In this document: in pieces, positions 10,318 to 21,400 of the stretch
Layout of the letters: each line of letters starts with the position of its first letter
How positions within the stretch are numbered: position 1 is the first letter of the stretch
Source: Tubiluchus corallicola
Lineage: Eukaryota > Priapulida > Priapulimorpha > Priapulimorphida > Tubiluchidae
Direction of reading: 5' to 3'
Length of the DNA: 64,000 nt
Assembly (NCBI GenBank): GCA_030141605.1
Contig: JAQGDQ010000091.1
Coordinates: 558,001 to 622,000 of the forward strand
The notes under the pieces: model-generated
The model's input: only the letters and a program-made list of their open reading frames with translations
Databases searched by the model: none
Told to the model about the DNA's origin: nothing
Translations under genes and position numbers: made by a program

Positions 10318-13300
10318 CTATATTCGTGGGACGGCGACAAAATTGCATGGCTTAAGACTAAGTGCTAGCCCATACTCCGGTTCCACGTCTATCTCAGCTT
10401 GTCCTTGTGGGGGTTTAAAGGTAAAGTTTTGCAACATGGCTGACAAAAATAAAAACAATTCCATTCTTGCGAGATTTTCTCCAAGACAGACGCGGCGACC
10501 TAAAACAGGAAAAGAGCTGCGATAAAGCTACAAGTATTGAAATTTTAAAATATGATGAAAATTTCAGAAAATCCACAAGGAGCAAAATATTGGCAATGAA
10601 CTCTGCTATATGCTGCAGCCATGATGATAAAACCACCTACACTTACTGGCATATTGACAAATTCAACTACATGCATAATGACAAAACCTGCCGCAACATG
10701 TAACACTTTATGACTTTATTGCAGTTATGATGGTTGTGACGAATTCATGTATCTCATACACAAACCTACTGGCTGACACACATTAGCTACACAAGCCACA
10801 TCTACATGCAGCAAGTTTATGGATTGCTAGCATATGGAGTATGGAAACCAGCACATTATGCATGCAAGAAATACAAAAAAGTGCAATTAGTATGGTGGCA
10901 GACTACATGGTCCAGGATAATGCTATCCAAATAATACATAAACTGCAAATATTCTACTGAAACAAAAAGACACTACATACTTTATGCATTCTGGCGTAAA
11001 ATTTTAATTATGTATGAATTACTCTTATATTTAAATGAAATCAGATTTTTGATCATTTAGTCTGACTTTTTTAGTGTTACTCGTGATATAGTTTTACCAA
11101 AGTAAAACTGAATGCCATATTCACAAACCAGAATAAAAAGCCTCCATTTTTGTCTCAAACTTACTTACCAAGAGAAAACGGAACGAAACCTTCTGGATTT
11201 TTCATGACTTTGCCAGATTTGTCCAAAAATCGTTCTGGCTTGATCTGACGTGGCTCTGGAAAATACTTTGGATCTAGGTGACATCGGTATAAATTGGCTA
11301 TAACTGTACTTCGTTTAGGAATGTGATACCCATATAGCGTTGTATCATCTGCAGTTGCATGAAGCAAGCCATAAGGACCTATATTAAATCAGTAACATAA
11401 AACAGGATGAGAAGAATAAATAACATACAATATGAATAGAGGAAATAAATTTAGACTATGAAATATCTCCACCAATGCCAATAATCTAGACATGCAACTA
11501 GGCTATAAATTCATTGTCATTCAATTCAGTTTTCTAATCTTCACTAAAAGTAGTAACTCAAATTTGGTCAGTCACTTTCCAAATGCCAATCAACTGACTC
11601 CAATTTTTTTAAGCATTACCAATTCTACTTTAATCAACTTAAATACATGGAACATAAAAGATATAAAAGACATTTTTATGTTCCATGTATTTAAGTTGAT
11701 TAAAGTAGAATTGGTAATGCTTAAAAAAATTGGAGTCAGTTGATTGGCATTTTCTACTATGGGACTTTTACTGAAGAAAAAGAATGGTCTCATCCTGGAC
11801 AGCGTTGGAATAAATGTTGCTCAGCTATTTTTCTCCTCCCATATTATGACGGGTACTCAAGTAAGGATGAGCAGAACCAGAATGAATCCTGTTCAAGTAG
11901 AATATGGCTCAAAAAATGTAGAGATGAGTGGTATTTGAACCCTGAACCTTTGAACTGGCAACCAAACATAATAACCACTAGGCAACTGCACCTTCTTTAA
12001 CTCTTGTTGAATGGTCAGTTGTTCCTGCTAGTCTACTCAAATTCTAGTCCAATATTAAAGTGGAATGATGTGCCATGAAGTCTGAATTAAGTTCGCACTT
12101 TCATTTTCTTGAAATCAGACCTTTTATAGCAACTGAAATGCTTTCATTTCAGTTTAATGCCAGTAAGAGAAAAAAAGTTCACGAATCACATGAAAAATAT
12201 ATGTGCTTTTCAAGCGTGAAGCTTATTTTACAAAAATTAATATTAAAAAAAATTATGTTGCCAAAATGAAATATTAACCAGCATTAGCAACCCTCATTAT
12301 TTCTAATATTGTTGCCTCAGTGTATGGCATATTAGGTTGGTCTTCCATTCGTGGTAATCTGCCACGTCCAACAACAGTGTCTATTTCTTCTTGTACCTAC
12401 AACAAAAACATTATTCTCCAACCTGCACTTTAATTAACATCACACAAATGATAATTTTAAATTAAAACAATAAATTCTGGCTTGTGAATGTGTTTCAAAA
12501 TTATACAACATCATTATAATTTTTGTTACCAATTTGACAATATGCACACCTTACCTTCTTTTGCAAATCTGGATAGTTTATAAGGTAAGCACAATGCCAC
12601 ATAATGCTTGTACTAGTAGTTTCTGTTCCTGCAGCAAACAGATCAAATATAACTTTGTTCAGTTGATTCTCTGAAAAAAATGCATCCTATCAAAATAAAG
12701 TTGCTTTAATGCCAGTTTGTTTTGAATAACTTAGTAACTAACTAGTGAATCTATTTTGATACTGACTGAGGTAGATTCAGGAGCTGAACACTCTTGACAG
12801 TCATTTGAATGAAACAGTCAGGTTAAGCTACAGTTCTAAGTGGAAATTAACATTGACACAAGTACTACAATAGTAGCGGTAATGGTAACACTAGTGACGA
12901 AGACAACCACAAAATATACTGAACAAAACAGTTACTGAGAAAGATTTTACGAATAACACTAGTAAAAGCCATTGACAACAACAACACCAACAAATATCAA
13001 CTGCAGGAACAGCTAAGTATGACAACAGCTGCGGTAGAAATAGCAACAACAACGACAGCATATATTTCACCAGTGTCAGGACACGTTATTCAGCACTTAC
13101 TAAAACGATAAACTACTATACAAAGACAATAAATTCTGACGAAAAAACCTGCAAGTGGCTACCTGAAGCAAATACTGAATCCTCATTCCCTTTAGCTAAT
13201 TGCTCTTGCTGCTCACTGAGATACATGTCAATAAAATCACGCGGAGAACTTGAGTCGAATGTCTTACGGTGTTCAGCTATCTGTCGAGCAACAAATTTCT

Positions 13301-16300
13301 GAAGTGTTCTAACTGCCTGTAGTCTAGGCTTCATCTTCATTAATGCAGGGGGCCAGAAACGAAGTAATGATATATACAGTGGTGCACTTGTTAAAGACAT
13401 GTTACGAAACATGACATTCAGTGCTTCCATAAGCTGCTTGAAGTCTTCGTCTTCGTACTCAAACCTTTCACCAAACACAATAGAACAAATTACATTTGAC
13501 ACGCTGTTGGTAATAACATAAAGCATGTCAAATGGCTGTCCATCTTTTTGTCGCAGTTCCTCTAAGAATGCCTTTACTTCTTCGTGAATTTTATCTTGGA
13601 GACTTCTTTTGCCAAAGCCCATTTCGCGTAAACCGATTAAGGAAAATCTTCGAAGCTCCTTCCAAGTATGTCCAGTGGAATGGATAATACCTAAAAGTAT
13701 TACCATCAAATGTAGCCTCCAATGATTTAGTAATACCGTACAAAAATAATAATAATTGCAGGCCTATGTGTATTGCTCTACACAGTTGTGAAAAGTTTGA
13801 CCTACAGATGTTTCATAATATAAAATTTAAGGTTGGCCTACAACCATATTTAGTTTCTGGACAATGTCACCATCATGTATCAGATATAGAAAATTTTGGG
13901 ACATTTAGCTTTGTTATGTTCAGTAACTAATTAACATCTATGCCTGTTATAACACTTTGGTTTGGTGTTCTTTTAGGCAGTGCACCTTAACTTGTAATTG
14001 GAATGGCGCTGCTCTTTAAATTGGAATAAACACATAATTCCAATCATTTACTCTTTTATTTATGGTTATAACAATTTATTCCATTTTAAAACAAAAGATG
14101 GACAAATATCTTCGACCTGAGAGGCTATGTGTGGACTCAAATGCTAACTCAGCTGAAAAGAATTTCAGCACTGGTTGAAAACATTCGAATATTTTCAAGG
14201 AAGGGCAGTGGCCAAGCAAGCAGAAGAGTACGAAGTAGCAGCTATGGTGGAAGAAGTAGATGGAAGGAAATTTGAACTGTTAACGAACTATGTATCTGCT
14301 TCAGTTTTTAAAGTATTTTCGGAATGCGCGAGATACAAGGACGCTAATGACACGTTAAAAAAGTATATTTAAAGCCAAAGAATATTCATTATGCTAGGCA
14401 TGCATTGATGACTTGTAAGCAGAAGTCAAGTGATTCTATTGATAAATTCGTGCAGACTCTGAGAGAATTAGCTAAGGAGCATTCGTTTGATGCGGTTAGT
14501 GCAGAGCAGTACAAAAATGAAGCCATCCTATCTGCCTTCATATCTGGATTGGCTTCAAATGAAATTAGGCAGAAGATATTAGTAGACTGTGAAGAGCTGG
14601 ATTTTGACAAAGTGTTAAAAATTGCCAAATCTACAGAAATGGCTATGGCCCATTCATCAAATTATATCGGAAATGCAATGTCAGACATTGGTGGTATAGC
14701 GGCTTTTACGGCAAGTAAAGAAGATGACCACAGGGATTGTTCTCTTGCTAGCATAAAGAAAAAAAACAATATGGTGCTAGGGCTAATCCAAATTCTAAGA
14801 CTGTGTGTGAATCTTGCGGATTTAGCCGCATCAAAAATAAGTGTCCAGCGAAAAATGAACAGTACTTTAAGTGCAACAAATGGGGACATTTTTCAAGAAA
14901 ATGTACTGAAAAGACAACTGCATCACTTGTGAGAAAGAACAAAAGTGATAATTATCAATCGAACTGGTTAACTTTAGCAGCTGCACAACAACAGAATGGA
15001 ACTCCTAACAGTTTAATTACAGCGACAGTAAAAATTACTATTCAGCAAACAGAATTGAAGGCACTGATAGACAGCGGCAGGTCAGATTCATACATCAATG
15101 CTGAAATTGTACAACAATTGGGCATTCCATGTGATCAAACAAATAACAAAATTGGGATGGCAGTTGCCACATCGAGTTTTGAAGTGAAATCAGTATGTAA
15201 TGTAGATATGATTCTTCAAAACAGAAATTATACTGTTAAATTGCTTATACTACAAAATCTGTGTGCTGACGTAATTTTAGGATACGATTTCATGTCTCAG
15301 CATGAAAAAGTTATTCTTCATTTTGGGGGAGGGAAAAAACCGCTAAAAGTTTGTGGATTAATGAGAGCAAAATTATCTCCAGCTGAGCCTTTTCAGAATC
15401 TAACAGATGGCATTAAACCAGTGGCAACTAAATCGCAAAGGTACGACATCGACAAAACGAAATTCATTGAGCTAGAAGTGGAAAAACTGCTAAAAGATGG
15501 TAGAATTGAGAAATCTAATTCACCTAGGTACTGGTCACTACTAATGAAAATCACTGCAGAAGACTAGTGACAGACTATTCTCAAACAATAAATAGATTTA
15601 CGAAACTTGATGCTTATCCGGCTAAACGAATGAGTGATTTACCAAATACAATGGCTAAATACCATTTTTACAGTAATGTAAACTTTTACTTTACAGATCT
15701 GGAATCAGCATATCATCAGATACCGCTGAGAGAACAAGATAGAAAAGAAGCTAATGGGCAATTATATCAATTTACATGCCTGCCTTTTGGAATCACCAAC
15801 GGAGTTTCCTGTTTTCAGAGGAAAATGGATGAATTTATTCAGGACTTTGGTTTGAAAGATCCATATACGTATCTGGTCAACGTTACACTAGGTGGCATGA
15901 CTCAACAAGAACATTAGGAAAATTTGCAGAAATTATTAGAGGCTGCAAAAAGGTGTGTCTATTCTACGGAAAGAGTTAAAATGCTGGGGTATCAGATTAG
16001 CAAAGGGAGCAAAAACCAGATCCTGATAGATTGAAAACATTACAGGATATGCCAGAGCCAAACAGTCAGAAGTCGCTTAAACGTGCATTAGGATTATTTG
16101 CATACTATTCGCAATGGATCTCAAATTTTTCAGCAAAGATAAGGCCTCTAAATGAAGCTAATAAATTTCCTTTAAGCAGTGAAGCAAAACATGCTTTTTT
16201 TCAACTGAAAGCTGATATTGAGTCTGCAGCTATTAAAGATATAGAGAATAACATACCTTTTGTGGTGGAAACAGATGCATCTGAAACGGCAATTGCTGCT

Positions 16301-17982
16301 ACATTAAATCAAGCTGGAAGACCAGTGGCCTTTTATTCCAGGACACTAAATCGTTCAGAACGAAGCCATACGATATCGTGATGGCCGGGAAAGCACTGTA
16401 TCTATTAAAGACTTAGCACCATGCGGAAAGGTTGATGAAAGTGGCAGAGAAGTGATAGATGGAAAGAATCAAGAACCTCAAAGAAAACTGGTCACGGAAC
16501 CTGTGAATTCCCATAACATTGTAGACACAGAAACAGTCTCAAATGAGGATACACTTAATACAAAGATGGATGGAGTTTTCACTAGTGGGAAGGAAGAGAT
16601 TACAGAAATTGCACATGACAATGAAGAAGTAGAATCTGTAAGGAGGTCTTCTAGAGCAAACAAAGCGAAGATGCCAGCACGCTATTGTGATTAATTGTAG
16701 TGAATTGAATTGGATGTAACTTTATTCAAGATTTTTGTGCTTTCCTTTTAAAAACTTTATCACTTAAGAGTCATTCCGCGAGAAAACCATGCAAAAGTCA
16801 AAAAATAGTGGAAGGTGACAAATCACCGATTTTGTTCATATTCACAGGGTTGGATGATCCCCTCAGATGTACACCACAGCCAAAATATTAGATATCAAAA
16901 ATGAGCCGTTGCGGAGATAGGGCGCCATTTTGATTTTTTTCGGATTTTGGCCATTTTGGCGTAAAAAATGACCTATATTTGTCACATCATTACAGGCAGT
17001 AAATGAATGATCCAGGACTAGTTGCTGGGTGGTATATATAGTAGAGGTCTTGCCCTGTTGCCACATTGAGTTTGATGAATTGAGATTCTCTTTCAGTAGG
17101 TATCATGAGCTCATGAAAGATGCGTGTCTGCTACAGTCTGAATGACACCCTGTTTTAAAATTCTCATAACTCCACTGGGGCGGGTATTTGAAGTATAATT
17201 AATATATGTTTATTTACAGCTTGACCAGGCATACTTAGATCCTTAATAAAATTTTGGCCAGCTCGTCCATAAATTGACGAGATTCGATCTTGAATGTGAC
17301 CTAAATCGGAAAAAAATTAGTACGAATTATTCAAATTCTGAATAAAAAAAAATGAAAATTTCAAAAAGAAACGATAAATTACCGTTTCTGTCTCTCTGTG
17401 TCTCTCTCTCTGTCTCTCTGTGTCTCTCTCTCTGTCTCTCCCTGTCTCTGTCTCTCTGTGTCTCTCGCCTGCTCTCTGTGTCTCTCTCTGTCTCTCCGTG
17501 TCTCTCTCTGCCTCTCTGGGTCTCTCCCTGTCTCTCTGTGTCTCACCCTGTCTCTCTGTGTCTCTCTCTGTCTCTCTGTCTCTCTGTATTTCAACATTAT
17601 CTCCTCGAAATTGTGTATATATATTCATTTCTTTAATAAAGATTTATTATTATTATTATTATTATTATCTGTCTCTCTGTGTCTCTCTCTCTGTGTCTCT
17701 CTCTGTGTCTCTGTCTCTCTGTGTCTCTCTCTCTGTCTCTCTGTGTCTCTCTCTGTCTCCCTGTGTCTCTCTCTGTCTCTGTCTCTCTGTGTGTGTCTCT
17801 CTCTGTCTCTCTGTGTCTCACTCTCTCTCTCTCTCTCTGTCTCTCTGTGTCTCTCTCTGTCTCTCTGTGTCTCTCTGTGTCTCACTCTGTCTCTCTCTGT
17901 CTCTGTGTCTCTCTCTGTCTCTCTCTGTCTCTCTGTATTTCAACATTATCTCCTCGAAATTATATTCATTTCTTTAATAAAG

Positions 17983-18015
<33 letters not shown>

Positions 18016-18390
18016 CTGTCTCTCTGTGTCTCTCTGTGTCTTTCTCTCTCTGTCTCTCTGTCTCTCTCTGTGTGTGTCTCTCTCTCTCTGTCTCTCTGTG
18101 TCTCTCTCTGTCTCTCTGTGTTTCTCTCTGTCTCTCTGTCTCTCTGTGTCTCTCTCTGTCTCTCTCTGTCTCTCTACGTCTCTCTCTATCTCTCTGCGTC
18201 TCTCTCTCTGTCTCTCTGTGTCTCTCTGTGTCTCTCTCTGTGTCTCTGTCTCTCTGTCTCTCTCTGTGTCTCTCTGTGTGTGTCTCTCTCTCTGTCTCTC
18301 TGTGTCTCTCTCTGTCTCTCTGTGTCTCTCTCTCTCTGTCTCTCTCTGTGTCTCTCTGTGTCTCTATGTCTCTCTCTATCTCTCTGTGTC

Positions 18391-18423
<33 letters not shown>

Positions 18424-21400
18424 GTGTCTCTGTCTCTCTGTGTGTCTCTCTCTGTCTCCCTGTCTCTCTCTGTGTCTCTCTCTGTCTGTGTCTCTGTCTC
18501 TCTGTGTGTGTCTCTCTCTCTCTCTCTGTGTCTCACTCTGTCTCTCTCTCTGTCTCTCTGTGTCTCTCTCTGTCTCTCTGTCTCTCTGTCTCTCTGTGTC
18601 TCTCTGTGTGTGTCTCTCCGTGTCTCTCTCCGTGTCTCTTTCTGCCTCTCTGTGTCTCTCCCTGTCTCTCTGTGTCTCACTCTGTCTCTCTCTGTCTCTG
18701 TGTCTCTCTGTGTGTCTCTCTCTCTGTCTCTCTCTGTGTCTCTCTGTGTCTCTCTCTCTCTGTCTCTCTGTGTCTCTCTCTGTCTCTCTGTGTTTCTCTC
18801 TGTCTCTCTGTGTCTCTCTCTGTCTCTCTGTGTCTCTCTCTGTCTCTCTCTACGTCTCTCTGTGTCTCTCTCTGTCTCTCTGTGTCTGTCTCTCTGTCTC
18901 TGTCTCTCTCTGTGTCTCTCTGTCTCTCTGTGTCTCTCTCTGTCTCTGTGTCTCTCTCTCTGTGTCTCTCTGTGTGTGTCTCTCTCTGTGTCTCTCTCTG
19001 TCTCTCTGCCTCTCTGTGTCTCTCTCTGTCTCTCTGTGTTTCTCTCTGTGTCTCTTTTGATGAGGAGGTTACCATAGCAACACATAGTAGCAGCTTACTG
19101 TATGTATTATCAATTATTAGCTTATTATTATTTACTATAGTGCAACTTTTCATTGAATATTAGTGAATAAAAAATAGTCGTGGACGTAAAGAATTTGTTG
19201 TTGTCTTTTTGTTATTTTGAAAATTTGCGATTATAAGCGTCAGCGCCCTGATTCTCGTTAGAGTTTAGTTGAATATGGTAGTCGGTGTATATGCGTATAT
19301 CTTTACGAGACGGTGGAAACCTGGCGGTTAAATACAATATGAGCGAATGGCTTGAAACATACGTTGCACAGAGTCGGAATTAGTATGTAACGGCCGAGGC
19401 AGGGTCGTACTGGCCTTTGCTGCGTTTCTTAACCAGTTTTTTTGTTAATGCCAGTTGTTAGTAAGCAGAAGTCTGGTTGTCGAAGCTGCCAAAGTTGCCA
19501 CACCAAGGTATTAGTAACTAACTAACTATTAACTCGAATTGATTTGAGGAAAAATATCAGGGACTGACAACTATTCGCCTGTTGAATACAAGACCACACA
19601 AAGCTGTGCGCGTTTTAAAAATTGGCTCGCAACATGTTATATTCGATGCTCGCGGCGGTTTCAACACAATTTCACAAATAGTGCCTTGCCTCGCCTTGTC
19701 CGCCTTACTTTAGAATCTTGTTTAGCAAAGCGACACTAAACCTTTTTGACTGAAGTCTATTTTTCAGTCAAGACAGTGGGGCCCTCCCGAGGCCCCCGTA
19801 TTGATCCACGGGCCATAGGTATATAGCCCGAGCACTTGTACACGAAACTGTTATTATGTACATGAAACTATTCCGTGTTTTATACAGATTATAAAAATCA
19901 CTATGTTATAATCGTCACAGGGGCCCTTCGAAGGGAATGCGGCCCCCTAATGAGGGGCCTGGTTGCTAGGAGTGCCCAGACGTTTAAAGCCAGTCCATTA
20001 CTACTATAAACATTGACGTTGCCGCACTTTGTATCGATTCTAATGGCAACACCGTCATCCAAAGGCGAATAGCTAAATATAGGTCAAGGTTGTGAAAATG
20101 GCAAAAAAGAGCAACTTTGGCTAAAAATTCTGGACACTTGGGAGATCGCTGGCCAAAATTTTATTTCACGCATTTGTAAGACTAGTCAAGCTGCAAATAA
20201 AAATATATTGATTAGTCCCCCAATACCTGCCCCAGTGGAGTTACGGGGATTTCAAAATGGCATCTAAATTCAGCAGCAGCAGACACTTTTGCAATCTGAT
20301 GACACCAACTGAAAAGGAGGTTCAATTTGGCAACGATAATGGTACGGTAGGGTAAGACCCCTACTATATATATCACCAATTAACTAGTGCTGGATCGCTC
20401 ATTTACTGTCTGTAATAACGTGAGAAATAATGGGCAATTTTTTACGCCAAAATGGCCAAAATCCGAAAAAAATCAAAATGGCGGCTTTTCTCAGAAACGG
20501 CTCATTTCTGAAATCTAATATTTTGGCTGTGCGGTACATCTGAGGGGACCATCAAACCCTGTGAATATGAACAAAATCGGTGATTTGTCACCTTCCACTA
20601 TTTTGCTGATTTTCTCACGGAATGACTCTTAAGTGTTTAATAGGTCAAGCTATAGTACATCAGGCATGCGCAGTGATAGTTAATCATTTTGGTAGGTAAG
20701 CCAGTTCACCCGCATACCTATAGCAGAAAGTAGAGAGCCAATTCGCATGGATGAAATACACAGATTCTTTAGTATAGCAGAAATGTATCCACTAGTCCAA
20801 GTGGCTGTGGTTCAATACACAGTATCAATAATTAAACTTTTGATCATTACCAGGCATGATAATTCTAGACAATTCATCAACTTTTCATACTTTTCATTTT
20901 ACATGTCAATCCAAGACACCATTAAAGCATGCCAGATACAGCCCCACCAGGAGTTGTCTGCTGGAGCAGTGTGGTTGCATAAATAAGAATACATCTAGTT
21001 TACGCATTGCTTGCTAATTTAGTAGCAAATGACTACTGAACTTAAAGAGAGTATGACTATGATATAAATGATAGTGAAATGCAAAAAATGGGTTTTAGGC
21101 TGAAGAATTGCTACAAATAACAGTATTATTAGAAGTTTAAAATATGCGAAAAAGTTAATATATTTGTTTTTCTATTATCACTTATTAATTCCAAAATCTT
21201 TAAAATACAGCAGATGCAGATTCTTAGTTATTACTGTAAATACAAGGTGTAGGAGTTAATGTTATTGATATCTATAAAACAAAATCTTACCTGTTCCATT
21301 ATGGAAAAATTTGGCTAGCAATGGAAAGTCTACCTTGTGTTTGCCATCTACCATTGTCACTCCTCTTCTCTCAGAAAATATGTCTGACTGTTTGACAAAG

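Larger units (their letters stand above)
16768..20628. mobile_element. 3.86-kb TTAA-flanked element with long inverted ends
   Basis: GAGTCATTCCG at 16768 and its inverse ending at 20628 are the outer ends; both are immediately flanked by TTAA (16764-16767, 20629-20632). The inverted arms 16768-17262 and 20148-20628 align along almost their whole length at roughly 80% by eye, e.g. the shared blocks GGTGACAAATCACCGATTTT and AACTCCACTGGGGC. Between them lie a TCTCTG satellite and about 1 kb of unique sequence with a small Cys-rich open exon. TTAA targets are used by Kolobok, piggyBac and Sola3-type transposons; no transposase is visible, so the superfamily is not assigned. It is inserted in P450 intron 2, 70 bp past the Gypsy remnant. 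Confidence 0.8.

Noticed and set aside
11492-11793. Nearly identical open frames on opposite strands
   Set aside because: A consequence of the perfect hairpin, which reads the same on both strands; no protein resemblance.
17398-19163. Open frames of 299 to 559 codons on both strands
   Set aside because: They are translations of TCTCTG repeats without stops, low-complexity Ser/Leu/Cys or Arg/Glu/Thr strings; no gene.
19765-19990. GC-rich GGGGCC/GGCCCC motifs inside the TTAA element, possible nested hAT
   Set aside because: Ends CAGTGGGGCC and CAGGCCCC do not pair well and no target duplication was found.
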